Shown: piece by piece, positions 1 through 8,993 of the stretch
Numbering within the stretch: position 1 is the first letter of the stretch
How the letters are laid out: each line of letters starts with the position of its first letter
NCBI RefSeq assembly: GCF_036345155.1
Contig: NZ_CP107772.1
Span: 6,758,001-6,822,000 of the forward strand
Direction: 5' to 3'
DNA from: Streptomyces sp. NBC_00582
GTDB taxonomy: Bacteria > Actinomycetota > Actinomycetes > Streptomycetales > Streptomycetaceae
Length of the DNA stretch: 64,000 nt
The notes under the pieces: generated by a model
Told to the model about the DNA's origin: nothing
What the model saw: the letters and a program-made list of their open reading frames with translations, nothing else
The model's database searches: none
Program-made: the position numbers and the translations under genes

Positions 1-42
1 AGGGCCGGGGCGGCGGTGACCCGGCCCCTGGATCGCAAGAGG

Positions 43-954
43 TCAGCCCTTCACCGCGCCCTGCATGATGCCGCCCACGATCTGCTTGCCGAAGACCGCG
101 AAGACCACCAGCAGCGGCAGCGTGCCCAGCAGCGCGCCGGCCATGATCAGGGACTGGTCGGGCGTGTACCCGCGGCCGAGGCCCGCGATCGCGACCTGCA
201 CGGTCGGGTTGCCGGTCTGGCTCAGCACCAGGAAGGGCCACAGGAAGTCGTTCCACGTCTGGACGAACGTCAGCATGCCCAGCACCGCCATCGCGGGGCG
301 CGCCGCGGGGAACACCACGTGCCACACCACGCGCCAGCTGTTCGCACCGTCCACCCGGGCCGCCTCGATGATCTCGTCGGGCAGCGCCTGGATCAGGTAC
401 TGCCGCATGAAGAACACACCGAACGCGCTCACCAGCGACGGCAGGATCACCGCCTGGAGCTGATCGGTCCACTCCAGCTTGGCGACCATCATGTACAGCG
501 GGATCACACTGAGCTGCGGCGGCACCATCATCGTGCCGATCACGATCAGCATCAGCGCGCCCTTGCCCCGGAACCGCAGCTTGGCGAAGGCGAAACCGGC
601 GATCGTGGACAGCACCACGATCGTCGCCGCCGACGTCCCCGCCACGATGGTCGTGTTGAGGAAGGCCTTGCCGAGGTTGGCGTCGGTCCAGGCGACGTCC
701 AGCTTCTTGAACAGGTTCGAGCCGAACCACAGCGGCGGGGGCGTCTGCGCCAGCCGGTTGTTGTCGCGGGAGGCGGCGATCGCCGTCCACACGAGCGGGA
801 ACAGCGAGCCGATCGTGAACAGGATCAGGACGGCGTAGGCGATCGGGCCGCCGTGGTGCTGGCCGCCCGCCCGCGCGGACTTCGGCCGGCGTACCCGGCG
901 GGCCGCCGGCACGGCGTCCTCCGGCTCGGATTTGGTCAGGGTCGTCGTCGTCAC
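43..954 (-). CDS. cebG: Cellobiose-type sugar ABC transporter permease (CebG-like)
   Basis: Membrane permease of the MalG type, 303 aa, which with CebF forms the channel for an oligosaccharide ABC importer. A charged N-terminal tail precedes a first membrane segment near residues 39-60 and further hydrophobic segments. The cytoplasmic EAA loop that docks the ATPase is visible near residues 197-205 (EAARVDGAN). The GTG start at 954 has an AGGAGG ribosome site and lies 12 bp after the cebF stop. Order repressor/binding protein/two permeases plus the CebR box upstream supports the Ceb assignment. No ATPase gene is adjacent, as usual for Streptomyces sugar importers that share MsiK. The usual next gene, a beta-glucosidase, would lie left of the window. 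Confidence 0.85.
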   Translation of the reverse strand: MTTTTLTKSEPEDAVPAARRVRRPKSARAGGQHHGGPIAYAVLILFTIGSLFPLVWTAIAASRDNNRLAQTPPPLWFGSNLFKKLDVAWTDANLGKAFLNTTIVAGTSAATIVVLSTIAGFAFAKLRFRGKGALMLIVIGTMMVPPQLSVIPLYMMVAKLEWTDQLQAVILPSLVSAFGVFFMRQYLIQALPDEIIEAARVDGANSWRVVWHVVFPAARPAMAVLGMLTFVQTWNDFLWPFLVLSQTGNPTVQVAIAGLGRGYTPDQSLIMAGALLGTLPLLVVFAVFGKQIVGGIMQGAVKG

Positions 955-965
955 GGCCGGTCCTC

Positions 966-1985
966 CTAACTACTGGCGCGCAGCCGGCGCGAGATGACGT
1001 AGTTGACGATGCCGACGACGATCAGGATCAGGAACATCGTCCAGGCGATCGCCGAGGCACGGCCCAGGTGCTGGTTGACCCAGCCCTGCTCGTACAGATA
1101 CAGACCGAGCGTCTGGAACTGGTGCTCCGCGCCGCCCGAGGCGCCCTTGTTGGCGTCGAACAGCAGCGGCTCACCGAAGACCTGGCTGGCGCCGATCGTG
1201 GAGACGACGACCGTGAACAGGATCGTCGGCCGCAGCGACGGCAGCGTCACATGGAAGAACTGCTGCCAGCGGTTGGCGCCGTCCAGCGCCGCCGACTCGT
1301 ACAGATCCTGCGGGATCGCCTGCATCGCGGCCAGATAGATCAGCGCGTTGTAGCCCGTCCAGCGCCAGATGATGATCGTGGAGACCGCGATCTGCGACGG
1401 CCACTTGTCGTTCTGCCAGTCGATCGCGTCGATCCCGACGAAGTGCAGCGCCCAGTTGATCATGCCGTAGTCGCGGCCGAACAGCAGCACGAAGACGAGG
1501 GAGGCGGCGGCGATCGAGGTCGCGTACGGCGCGAGCATCGCGACCCGGTAGAACGTCGAGGCGCGCAGCCGGTAGTTGAGGATGTGCGCGAGGCCCATCG
1601 CCATCAGCAGCTGCGGGACCGTCGAGATGATGCCGATGGTCAGGGTGTTCTTCGCCGCGTTCCAGAAGAACTCGTCGTCGAAGATCCGGGTGTAGTTGCG
1701 CAGGCCCACCCACGTCATGTCGGTGGGGGCGGTCATCTCCACCTGGTGCAGCGACGCCCAGCCCGTGTAGACCAGCGGGAACAGACCGAAGGCGAGGAAC
1801 AGCAGGAAGAACGGCGAGACGAAGGCGTACGGGGACCAGCGGATGTCCCGCTGCCAGCGGCGCGAGAGCCGGTCCCGGCGCCGCGCCTCAGCCTGTGCGG
1901 CTTCCGCGGGCGGGCGGCCCGGGGCCGCGCCCCCCTCCTTCACGGGGGGCGCGGCGGTGTCGTGGCGGGTGGCCATACGGGTCAC
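966..1985 (-). CDS. cebF: Cellobiose-type sugar ABC transporter permease (CebF-like)
   Basis: MalF-type integral membrane permease, 339 aa, partner of CebG. The first ~45 residues are hydrophilic; then come about six membrane segments and an EAA-type loop near residue 245 (SAALDGANRW). The GTG at 1985 overlaps the cebE stop codon (GTGA), implying translational coupling; an ATG three codons further in (1976) is an equally possible start. Neither has a clear ribosome site of its own. Function in cello-oligosaccharide uptake is inferred from the operon and the CebR operator, not from residues specific to the substrate. Confidence 0.85.
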   Translation of the reverse strand: MTRMATRHDTAAPPVKEGGAAPGRPPAEAAQAEARRRDRLSRRWQRDIRWSPYAFVSPFFLLFLAFGLFPLVYTGWASLHQVEMTAPTDMTWVGLRNYTRIFDDEFFWNAAKNTLTIGIISTVPQLLMAMGLAHILNYRLRASTFYRVAMLAPYATSIAAASLVFVLLFGRDYGMINWALHFVGIDAIDWQNDKWPSQIAVSTIIIWRWTGYNALIYLAAMQAIPQDLYESAALDGANRWQQFFHVTLPSLRPTILFTVVVSTIGASQVFGEPLLFDANKGASGGAEHQFQTLGLYLYEQGWVNQHLGRASAIAWTMFLILIVVGIVNYVISRRLRASS

Positions 1986-3310
1986 TTGTCCAGGTTGTTG
2001 TCGATGGTCTTGGTGGCCGTCTCCCAGGCCTCCTTCGCCGACTTGCCCTTGGTCACGAGGAACACGCCGTTGTCGCTCAGGCCCTGCTGGATGATCTGGT
2101 CCTTCGGGCCGATCACCTGCACCGGGGCGGTCTTGGCGGCCTCGGCGAAGATCGTGCCGATCGGGGAGTCACCGGTCATCTCGTTCTTGGCGCCGGTCAC
2201 TTCGGGGGAGGTGTACGTGCTCGGGGCGCTCGGGAAGTTGCCCTGCACCTTGAACAGCTTCGTCTGCTGCTCGGGCGCGGTCAGCCAGGTGATGAGCGCC
2301 TCGGCCTCCTTCACGTGCTTGCCGCTCTTCGGCACGGCCAGGAAGGAGCCGCCCCAGTTGGCGGACTTGGGCGCGGTCGCCACGTCCCACTTGCCGGCGT
2401 CCTCCGGCTTGGCCTTGCCCTTGATCGTGCCGAGCATCCACGGCGGGCAGGCGATGGTGGCGAACTTGCTGTTCGCGATCGTCTGCTCCCAGGTCGGCTG
2501 GAACTGCGTCTGGGACTGGACCAGCCCCTCTTCGGCGGCCTTCGCGGTCAGGTCGAAGGCGGTCTTCACGGCCGGGTTCGACTTGTAAATGATGTTGCCG
2601 GAGGAGTCGTAGAACTTCTCCTTCTCACTGCCGAGGATGGCGTTGAGCAGACCGCCGGGGGAGTCCATGAAGAAGGTGCCCGCCTTGGCCTTCTTCTTGT
2701 ACTGCTCGCCGGCCTGGACGAACTTGTTCCAGTCGCCCGTCCACAGCTTGGCGACCTCCGCGCGGTCGGTGGGCAGACCGGCCGCCTCGTAGAGGTCCTT
2801 GCGGTAGCAGATGGCCATCGGGCCGACGTCCGTGCCGAGCCCGATCGTCGAGCCGTCCTTGGCGGTGGCCTGGGCCCACTTCCAGTCCAGCCAGTTGCTC
2901 TTGTCCACGCCGGAGATCTTGGAGACGTCCACGAACTTGGCCGCCTGGGTCGCCACGACCTCGGCGATGTTGCCGACTTCGATGGCCTGGACGTCCATCA
3001 GTCCGCTGTTGGTGGTGAGGTGGTTGACGAGCGCCGGGTAGTAGTTCTCGTTGCGCTCGGTGACGTTCTCCTCGATCTTGATGTTCGGGTGGAGCTTCTC
3101 GTACTCGGCGTAGAGGCCCGCCTCCTTGAAGCCGAACGTGCCGAACAGACCCAGAGTGATCGTGGTCTTGCCCTTGCCGCTGCCGGACGACGAACCGTCG
3201 GATGCGTCGTCGCCGCCGTCGTCGGCACAGCCGGCCAGCAGCCCGGCGCCCAGCGACGCGACCGCCGCGAGGACTACCGCCCGGCGGGCGGTTCGGGTAC
3301 GTGCGCGCAT
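1982..3310 (-). CDS. cebE: Extracellular sugar-binding lipoprotein (CebE-like)
   Basis: Substrate-binding protein of a carbohydrate ABC importer, 442 aa. The N-terminus is a lipoprotein signal: basic MRARTRTARR, hydrophobic core, then lipobox LLAGC with the lipidated cysteine at residue 28, followed by a Ser/Gly/Asp linker. The mature part has the family-1 extracellular binding protein pattern (TITLGLFGTFG..., later WDVATAPKS...GGSFLAVPKSGKH). The ATG at 3310 follows an AGGAGG site. First gene of the cebEFG operon; the leader contains a perfect CebR-type operator. In Streptomyces, CebE binds cellobiose and cellotriose; that exact specificity is inferred here. Confidence 0.87.
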   Translation of the reverse strand: MRARTRTARRAVVLAAVASLGAGLLAGCADDGGDDASDGSSSGSGKGKTTITLGLFGTFGFKEAGLYAEYEKLHPNIKIEENVTERNENYYPALVNHLTTNSGLMDVQAIEVGNIAEVVATQAAKFVDVSKISGVDKSNWLDWKWAQATAKDGSTIGLGTDVGPMAICYRKDLYEAAGLPTDRAEVAKLWTGDWNKFVQAGEQYKKKAKAGTFFMDSPGGLLNAILGSEKEKFYDSSGNIIYKSNPAVKTAFDLTAKAAEEGLVQSQTQFQPTWEQTIANSKFATIACPPWMLGTIKGKAKPEDAGKWDVATAPKSANWGGSFLAVPKSGKHVKEAEALITWLTAPEQQTKLFKVQGNFPSAPSTYTSPEVTGAKNEMTGDSPIGTIFAEAAKTAPVQVIGPKDQIIQQGLSDNGVFLVTKGKSAKEAWETATKTIDNNLDK

Positions 3311-3658
3311 TGCGTCCTCCTGTTGCCCTGACGTGCCGACCCCCCGGCCAACTGCATGGTTGGGCCCGTTGTTTCTCGCTGCGGCTCGGGCGGGGAACGT
3401 GCGGGATGTGTATGTGTCAGGTACTGTGGGAGCGCTCCCACAGGTGATGTGTTGAAGAGTCGTCGGTTCGGGCGGGGGTGTCAAGGGTGGGGACACGGAG
3501 AGGTGCGTTCAGTTATCCGGCTGTTAGCTAACCCCGGCGAGTGATGCGCATTTGGTCCAGTTCGGTACATAGCGGACTGCTGGGCTCCGCGGGGGCCTGG
3601 TGGTCGGGACTGTTAGATTCCAGGCCAGCGTGATGACAACGGCGGGAAGGCGGAGCCC
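3311..3658. promoter_or_regulatory. cebE-cebR divergent intergenic region
   Basis: This 348-bp gap separates the leftward cebEFG operon from the rightward cebR gene and must hold both promoters. The only specific site I can name is the CebR-type palindrome at 3427-3440. The rest includes a short run GCTGTTAGCTAAC near 3521-3533. No protein-coding signal is seen. Confidence 0.6.
3427..3440. promoter_or_regulatory. CebR operator
   Basis: Perfect 14-bp palindrome TGGGAGCGCTCCCA, the binding site established for CebR repressors in Streptomyces. It lies about 117 bp upstream of the cebE start codon in the intergenic region shared with cebR, so binding would repress cebEFG until cellobiose or cellotriose releases the repressor. 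Confidence 0.9.
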
Positions 3659-4714
3659 ATGGCAAGCCACGGAGCGCGGGGCCGCAGCGGCGGCAGGCCC
3701 ACCCTCGAAGAGGTGGCCGCCCGGGCGGGCGTGGGCCGCGGCACGGTCTCCCGGGTGATCAACGGATCGCCCCGGGTCAGCGACGCGACCCGCGCGGCGG
3801 TGGAGGCGGCGGTCGCCGAACTCGGCTACGTCCCCAACACGGCCGCCCGCGCCCTCGCGGCCAACCGCACGGACGCGATCGCCCTGGTCGTCCCCGAGCC
3901 GGAGACCCGCTTCTTCGCCGAGCCGTACTTCTCGGACATGCTGCGCGGTGTGGGCGCCGAACTCGCCGACACCGAGATGCAGTTGCTGCTGATCTTCGCC
4001 GGTAGCGACCGCGAACGCCAACGCCTCGCCCAGTACCTGGCGGCACACCGCGTGGACGGTGTCCTGCTGGTCTCGGTCCACGCCGACGACCCGCTGCCCG
4101 ACCTCCTGGCCCAACTGGAGATCCCGGCGGTCATCAGCGGCCCGCGCTCGGCCGGCGAGACGCTGCCCTCCGTGGACTCCGACAACTACGGCGGCGGCCG
4201 CTCGGCCGTGGAACACCTCCTGGCCCGCGGTCGCACCCGGATCGCCCACATCACCGGCCGCCTCGACGTCTACGGCGCCCAGCGCCGCGTCGACGGCTAC
4301 CGCGACGCCCTGCGGGACGCCGGGCACGAGGTGGACGAGGGGCTCATCGAGCCCGGGGACTTCACGGAGGAGGGCGGGCACCGGGCGATGACCGAGCTGC
4401 TGGCCCGCACCCCGGCCCTCGACGCGGTGTTCGCGGGCTCGGACGTCATGGCGGCCGGTGCGCGCCAGGCGCTGCGCGAGGCGGGCCGTCGTATCCCCGA
4501 GGACGTGGCGCTGGTCGGCTACGACGACTCGGCCATCGCCCGCCACATGGACCCGCCCCTGACGAGCGTGCGCCAGCCGATCGAGGAGATGGGCCGGCGG
4601 ATGCTGGACCTCCTCCTCACGGAGATCGCGGACCGCCGCCCGGCGGTGTCCCGGGGCCTGGAGCGACGACAGGTGGTGCTGGCGACGGATCTGGTGGGAC
4701 GGGCCTCGTCCTAG
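3659..4714 (+). CDS. cebR: LacI-family cellobiose-responsive repressor (CebR-like)
   Basis: LacI/GalR repressor, 351 aa. The N-terminal helix-turn-helix with hinge is clear (residues about 14-45, PTLEEVAARAGVGRGTVSRV then NGSPRVS). The rest is a periplasmic-binding-like effector domain ending in the family pattern EDVALVGYDDSAIARHMDPP. It is divergent from cebEFG with a CebR operator between, so it likely represses the operon in the absence of cello-oligosaccharides. Ribosome site GGAG precedes the ATG. The TAG stop at 4712-4714 lies inside the terminal inverted repeat of a MITE-like element, so the last residues may be set by that insertion. Confidence 0.88.
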   Translation: MASHGARGRSGGRPTLEEVAARAGVGRGTVSRVINGSPRVSDATRAAVEAAVAELGYVPNTAARALAANRTDAIALVVPEPETRFFAEPYFSDMLRGVGAELADTEMQLLLIFAGSDRERQRLAQYLAAHRVDGVLLVSVHADDPLPDLLAQLEIPAVISGPRSAGETLPSVDSDNYGGGRSAVEHLLARGRTRIAHITGRLDVYGAQRRVDGYRDALRDAGHEVDEGLIEPGDFTEEGGHRAMTELLARTPALDAVFAGSDVMAAGARQALREAGRRIPEDVALVGYDDSAIARHMDPPLTSVRQPIEEMGRRMLDLLLTEIADRRPAVSRGLERRQVVLATDLVGRASS

Positions 4715-4880
4715 GGGGTGTTTCGAACGTCCTGTGCGGTGCCCGCGGTGTCCGGTGCGTGCCCTCGGCGTGCCGGACGAAAGCCCTCGTACTGGACGTA
4801 CTTGGGGTTTCGGCCGGTGCGGCGCGCGTACGTGCCGGGCGCCGCGGGTGCTGTGCGGGACCTTCGAAACACCCCCTAGG
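4710..4880. mobile_element. MITE-like element with 18-bp terminal inverted repeats
   Basis: CCTAGGGGGTGTTTCGAA at 4710-4727 is matched by its exact reverse complement at 4863-4880, and the match continues imperfectly inward (GTCC). The 171-bp unit has no transposase; an internal imperfect hairpin around 4772-4819 pairs CGAAA with TTTCG and GTAC with GTAC. Palindromic CCTAGG ends may include a CTAG target duplication. The left end supplies the cebR stop codon. A long-stem terminator is the alternative, but the 135-bp interior makes a nonautonomous transposon more likely. Confidence 0.6.
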
Positions 4881-4893
4881 CCGCGGACACGGC

Positions 4894-5403
4894 CTAGCCG
4901 TGGGTGCGGGGCGCGGTGTCGAGCCGCCAGCGGACCTCGCCGTCCTGCGTCTCCCGCGTGGGTGCCAGCCCCGCCGCCCGGGCCACCGCGGCCGAGGCCG
5001 AGTGCTCGGGATGGATGTGGGCGACGATCGTACGGACGCCCTCGTCCCGTAGCCACGCCACCAGCTCCCGCGCCGCCTCGGAGGCGAGACCGCGGCCCTG
5101 CCACGGGGTGCCTACCACCCAGGCGATCTCGGCGTGGTCCGCGCTCACCGTGGCCTGGACGGTGCCCACGAGCCGGTTCTCCGCCGTGAGCCGCAGAACC
5201 CAGTTGTGCCAGGAGACGGCCGGGTCGGCAGAGCCGGCGACGAGACGTTCGTAGCGGGTGTGAAGCGCTTCGGGCGTGCTCGGGGCGCCGCCGATGAAGG
5301 TGTGCAGGGCCGGGTCGTCCAGGACCGTGGCCATCTCCTCCGCGTGCCCGACGCACAAGGGGAGGAGGGCGAGGCGGGCGGTGGCGAGGGGCGTGGTGAG
5401 CAC
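4894..5403 (-). CDS. GNAT family N-acetyltransferase
   Basis: 169 aa, acetyl-CoA-dependent N-acetyltransferase of the RimJ/RimL-like type (TARLALLPL start, then VVGTPWQGRGLASEAARELV near residues 95-115, which carries the Q/R-x-x-G-x-A acetyl-CoA loop of motif A). The GTG at 5403 follows a GGAAGG site. It converges on cebR across the MITE-like element. Substrate unknown; family members acetylate protein N-termini, antibiotics or small amines. Confidence 0.8.
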   Translation of the reverse strand: MLTTPLATARLALLPLCVGHAEEMATVLDDPALHTFIGGAPSTPEALHTRYERLVAGSADPAVSWHNWVLRLTAENRLVGTVQATVSADHAEIAWVVGTPWQGRGLASEAARELVAWLRDEGVRTIVAHIHPEHSASAAVARAAGLAPTRETQDGEVRWRLDTAPRTHG

Positions 5404-5631
5404 GGCGGCCTTCCGGTTTCTTTCGTGACTCCCCGGATTGTCCTCGACCCTGCCGGAGATCCCCTCGACCGGCCGAATGGCGGACCCCCCGGCGGAGTCC
5501 ACGAGTGGTGGACGTCTCCCCTCGGGCACAGGCTGGCGTACGCGTGCCCGCCCCAGCCCCGTGTCGGCGGGCCGAGCCATGCATGCCGTCCCGAGCGGGG
5601 CGGCACCGCCACGTCGGAGAGACGGGATCAC
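5404..5631. promoter_or_regulatory. Divergent promoter region
   Basis: Non-coding 228 bp between the leftward acetyltransferase and the rightward hydrolase pair; both promoters should be here. I see no recognisable operator or consensus promoter. Confidence 0.4.
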
Positions 5632-7284
5632 ATGACGGAACAGGACATCGATCCGGGGTGCCTGCCGTCCGTATGGGGGAGCGGCGGCAGGACCGGACGA
5701 CCGCGGGAGCGGCGCCCGCACCCACGGCGGCGCTTTGGCGGCGCGCGCACCGGGGCGGCGCTGGCCGCCGCCGGTCTGGCCCTCCTGGGCACGGCCGCCC
5801 CGGCACCCGCGGGCGCCGCGTCACCCCGGGGCGACGCACCCCGGCCGCAGGCTCCGGCGAGGTTCGTGCCCGGCCCCTGCCCGGCGGCACCCGAACCGGT
5901 CCCCGGGCGGTGCGGCTTCCTGGAGGTGCCCGAGAACCGCGCCCGCCGCGGCGGCCCGACCATCCGGCTGGCCGTCGTCATCGTTCCGGCCGCGTCGGCG
6001 ACGCCGGCCAAGGAGCCGGTGGTGTTCATGGAGGGCGGCCCCGGAGGCGACGCGATCGGGGCCATCCCCTTCCTGATCGACTCCCAGGTGAACCGGGACC
6101 GCGACCTCATCGTCATGACCCAGCGCGGCGGGCTCTTCTCCCAGCCGAACCTCGCCTGCCCGGAGATCGACCGGTTCAACGCCGACGCCGTGGGGCTGCT
6201 CTACGACGCTCCGTCGACCGGGCGGCTCCTGGTGCGCGCCACGAGGGAGTGCCGGGACCGTCTCACGGCCGCCGGGGTCGACCTGAGCGCCTACAACACC
6301 ACCGAGAACGCGGCCGACTTCGCCGATCTGCGCAGGGCCCTGGGCATCGACCGGTGGAACGTCTACGGGTACTCCTACGGCACCGACCTGGCGCTCACCT
6401 ACCTGCGCCGGCACCCCCGCGGGATCCGGTCGGTGGCGATCGACTCGGTCGCGCCTCCCCAGGTCGTGAGCCTGCCGTGGACCTGGGACAGCGCCCGGGA
6501 GGGGATCGGCGCGATCTTCGACGCCTGCGCCGCCCAGCCGCGCTGCGAGAACCGCTACCCGCACCTCCACCGCACCCTGACGGAGCAGGTCCGCAGGCTG
6601 GAGGCGCATCCCCTGACGGTGACGGCCGAGCCGCCGGGCGGAGGAAGCCCGGTGAAGGTCGTCCTCGACGGGGGCGCGCTGGTGAACCTGCTGGTCGCGG
6701 ACGGCGGCGCCCTGCCGGCCGTCGACGTCCCCGCGGCGCTCGACGAACTCGCCCGCGGACATCCGGAACGCTTCGCCCGGGCGCGTGCCGCCGGCGCGAC
6801 GCCCGTCGTCGGCGAGTTCGCCCACGGCCTGACGAACTCGGTGGCGTGCGGCGAGTGGGTGCCGGGCTTCTCCCGGCACGACGTGCTCGCTTCGGGGCGC
6901 CGGAACTTCCCCGGGTGGCCCGACACCGTCCTGGCCCAGGCACCGCAACTGCCCTTCCAGCACGACGTGTGCCGCGTCTGGAACGTTCCGGACCGCACCG
7001 CCGTCCAGCGGGTGGCCACCGTCAGCGGCGTGCCCGCGCTCGTCGTCTCCGGGACGTTCGACGCGAAGACCGGGGCGAGCTGGGGGCCGTACGCGGCCCG
7101 CACTCTGTCGCGCTCGACCGCCGTGCGGATTCCCGGCATCGGCCACTGGGTGGTCCCCCAGTCGCCCTGCGCGCAGGGCGTCCTGACCTCCTTCCTCGCG
7201 CATCCGACCGCGCCCGACACCGGTTGCGTGGCAGGACTCGCGCCGAAGCCGTTCACCATCACCCCTGAACCGGAGTACGGATGA
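5632..7284 (+). CDS. Secreted alpha/beta hydrolase with TAP-like C-terminal domain (paralog 1)
   Basis: 550 aa serine hydrolase of the tripeptidyl-aminopeptidase-like type. A long N-region rich in arginine (RRPHPRRR) leads to a hydrophobic stretch and AGAA cleavage area, suggesting export, possibly Tat-dependent. The nucleophile elbow GYSYG puts the catalytic Ser at 248; the Asp is likely 477 (SGTFDAKT) and the His 505 (GIGHWV). Cys pairs (CPG...CGF, ACPE, CAAQPRC) fit an extracellular protein. ATG 5632 was chosen because G/C-biased coding begins there. Its stop overlaps the start of the next, paralogous hydrolase. Confidence 0.85.
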   Translation: MTEQDIDPGCLPSVWGSGGRTGRPRERRPHPRRRFGGARTGAALAAAGLALLGTAAPAPAGAASPRGDAPRPQAPARFVPGPCPAAPEPVPGRCGFLEVPENRARRGGPTIRLAVVIVPAASATPAKEPVVFMEGGPGGDAIGAIPFLIDSQVNRDRDLIVMTQRGGLFSQPNLACPEIDRFNADAVGLLYDAPSTGRLLVRATRECRDRLTAAGVDLSAYNTTENAADFADLRRALGIDRWNVYGYSYGTDLALTYLRRHPRGIRSVAIDSVAPPQVVSLPWTWDSAREGIGAIFDACAAQPRCENRYPHLHRTLTEQVRRLEAHPLTVTAEPPGGGSPVKVVLDGGALVNLLVADGGALPAVDVPAALDELARGHPERFARARAAGATPVVGEFAHGLTNSVACGEWVPGFSRHDVLASGRRNFPGWPDTVLAQAPQLPFQHDVCRVWNVPDRTAVQRVATVSGVPALVVSGTFDAKTGASWGPYAARTLSRSTAVRIPGIGHWVVPQSPCAQGVLTSFLAHPTAPDTGCVAGLAPKPFTITPEPEYG

Positions 7285-8870
7285 TGTCCCTGCGCCCACC
7301 CCACCGCCGACGCACCGTGCGACGGCTCCCGGCCGCACTGGCCGGGGCGACGGCCGGCGTCCTCGTCGCAGGCTTCGCCGCGGCGCCCGCCGCGGCCGAG
7401 CCCAAAGCCCCCACGCCCCTGGGCACGGCCGCCCGTACGGCGGGCCACGCCCGCTTCGCGCCGGGCCCCTGCCCGAGGACCGCGGACCCGGTCCCCGCTC
7501 TGAAGAAGGCCCGCTGCGGAACGCTCACCGTGCCCGAGAACCGGGCCCGGCCCAAGGGCCGGAAGATCACCCTCGGAGTCGCGATCGTGCCGGCGGCCAC
7601 GAGCAGACCGGCGGCCGACCCGATCGTGTGGTTCGCCGGCGGCCCCGGCGACGACGCGGTCTCGGAGATCCCGATGGCGATCGACGGCGGCCTGAACCGC
7701 GACCGCGACGTGATCTTCATGTCCCAGCGGGGCACCTACTCGGCCGACCCGGCGCTCACCTGCCCGGACATCGACGAGTTCAACGCCCGCGCCGTCGGCC
7801 TGGTCTACAACGCGCCGTCCACCGGGCGGCTGCACGTCGAGGCGACGCGGGCATGCCGCAAACAGCTGGTGAGCCGCGGGGCCGACCTCAAGGCCTACAA
7901 CGGCACCGAGAGCGCCGCGGACTACGCCGACCTGCGCACGGCGCTGGGCATCAAGAAGTGGAACGTCTTCGGCATCTCGTACGGCACCGACCTGGCGCTC
8001 CTCTATATGCGTCTGCACCCGAAGGGCATCCGGTCGGTCGGCATCGACGGCGTCCTGCCGCCGTCCCTGGCCGGCGGGGCCGTGACCTGGAAGGCCGCCC
8101 GAGAGGGCTTCGACGGCCTGTTCAAGGCCTGCGCGAAGCAGCGCGCCTGCGACAGCCGCTATCCGCACCTCAAGGCCACCTTCGAACGCCTCGTCCTGAA
8201 GCTCGACGCCCGGCCGGTCAGGACCACCGTCACGATCCCCGGCCGGCAGGCGCCGGTGAAGGTCGTGCTGGACGGCGCTGCCCTGCTGACCTGGCTGACC
8301 TCGGCCACCCATGTGGCGGCCGGAGTGCCCCGCTCCATCGACGAGCTGGCGCACGGCAACCCGCGGCGGATCGCCGAACAGTGGGCGGGCGGCAAGCTCA
8401 GCCCCCAGGCCATGGGCAGGGTCTCCCACGGGCTCGCCTACGGCGTGTTCTGCGGCGAGTGGACACCGTACGAGAGCCAGGCCGACGTCGTCCGGGCCGG
8501 GCGGCACGCGTTCCCGTCGTTCCCCCGCTCCTTGCTGGCCAACGCTCCGCAGCTGGCCTTCCTCGAGGCGGACTGCCGGGCCTGGCGTGTCCCCGCCGCG
8601 CCGCGCTCGATCCGGAAGGTGACGCGCAGCGACATCCCGACGCTCGTCGTCTCGGGCGGGTTCGACGCCCAGACCGCGCCGAGCAACGGTGCCTACGCGG
8701 CCCGTACGCTGAGCCGGTCCACGGCCGTCACGATCCCCTATGTCGCCCATGTGGCGTTCGCCGAGTCGCCCTGCGCGCAGGCGATCACCGCCTCGTTCTT
8801 CGAGACTCCGGCGAAACCGGGGACGGGATGCCTGGCAGGCCTGCGGCCACCTGCGTTCGAGATCGGGTGA
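7281..8870 (+). CDS. Secreted alpha/beta hydrolase with TAP-like C-terminal domain (paralog 2)
   Basis: 529 aa paralog of the preceding gene, co-transcribed and coupled by an ATGA overlap. A signal peptide is evident (RRRTVRRLPAALAG, hydrophobic core, AAPAAAEP). The catalytic elbow GISYG gives Ser 233; SGGFDAQT carries the likely Asp and YVAHVAF the likely His. Similarity to paralog 1 runs through the whole length (shared PENRAR, APSTGRL, YADLR.ALGI, SPCAQ). A local tandem duplication is the simplest origin. Peptidase or esterase substrate unknown. Confidence 0.85.
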   Translation: MMSLRPPHRRRTVRRLPAALAGATAGVLVAGFAAAPAAAEPKAPTPLGTAARTAGHARFAPGPCPRTADPVPALKKARCGTLTVPENRARPKGRKITLGVAIVPAATSRPAADPIVWFAGGPGDDAVSEIPMAIDGGLNRDRDVIFMSQRGTYSADPALTCPDIDEFNARAVGLVYNAPSTGRLHVEATRACRKQLVSRGADLKAYNGTESAADYADLRTALGIKKWNVFGISYGTDLALLYMRLHPKGIRSVGIDGVLPPSLAGGAVTWKAAREGFDGLFKACAKQRACDSRYPHLKATFERLVLKLDARPVRTTVTIPGRQAPVKVVLDGAALLTWLTSATHVAAGVPRSIDELAHGNPRRIAEQWAGGKLSPQAMGRVSHGLAYGVFCGEWTPYESQADVVRAGRHAFPSFPRSLLANAPQLAFLEADCRAWRVPAAPRSIRKVTRSDIPTLVVSGGFDAQTAPSNGAYAARTLSRSTAVTIPYVAHVAFAESPCAQAITASFFETPAKPGTGCLAGLRPPAFEIG

Positions 8871-8874
8871 ACGA

Positions 8875-8910
8875 CCAAGGGCTGACCTGTTTCCACAGGT
8901 CAGCCCTTGG
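8875..8910. terminator. Terminator shared by hydrolase operon and tRNA-His
   Basis: Perfect 16-bp inverted repeat CCAAGGGCTGACCTGT / ACAGGTCAGCCCTTGG around a 4-base loop. It sits between the hydrolase stop and the 3' end of the leftward tRNA-His gene, so it can end transcription from both sides. Confidence 0.85.
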
Positions 8911-8918
8911 TTACTCAG

Positions 8919-8941
8919 GGTGAGTGACGGGACTCGAACCC
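8919..8941 (-). other. Prophage attachment junction: 3' end of tRNA-His
   Basis: On the minus strand this reads as the 3' part of a tRNA: T-loop TTCGAGT with stem bases GGG/CCC, then the 3' acceptor strand CACTCAC and discriminator C. Acceptor pairing to GTG.GTG and a C73 discriminator are diagnostic of tRNA-His. Pairing of the T-stem fails from 8942 on (AA where GC-type partners are required), so the tRNA is cut there and phage DNA begins. The full tRNA-His should lie past the right end of the window next to the integrase. This is the phage/host att core. Confidence 0.8.
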
Positions 8942-8993
8942 TTTTCTTGAACATACCGTGACCTGCAGCGATGTGGAATACCCGGACAAATGG

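Noticed and set aside
3524..5890. 788-codon open frame on the minus strand across cebR and the acetyltransferase
   Set aside because: It lies antisense to cebR and out of frame with the acetyltransferase; composition is non-protein-like.
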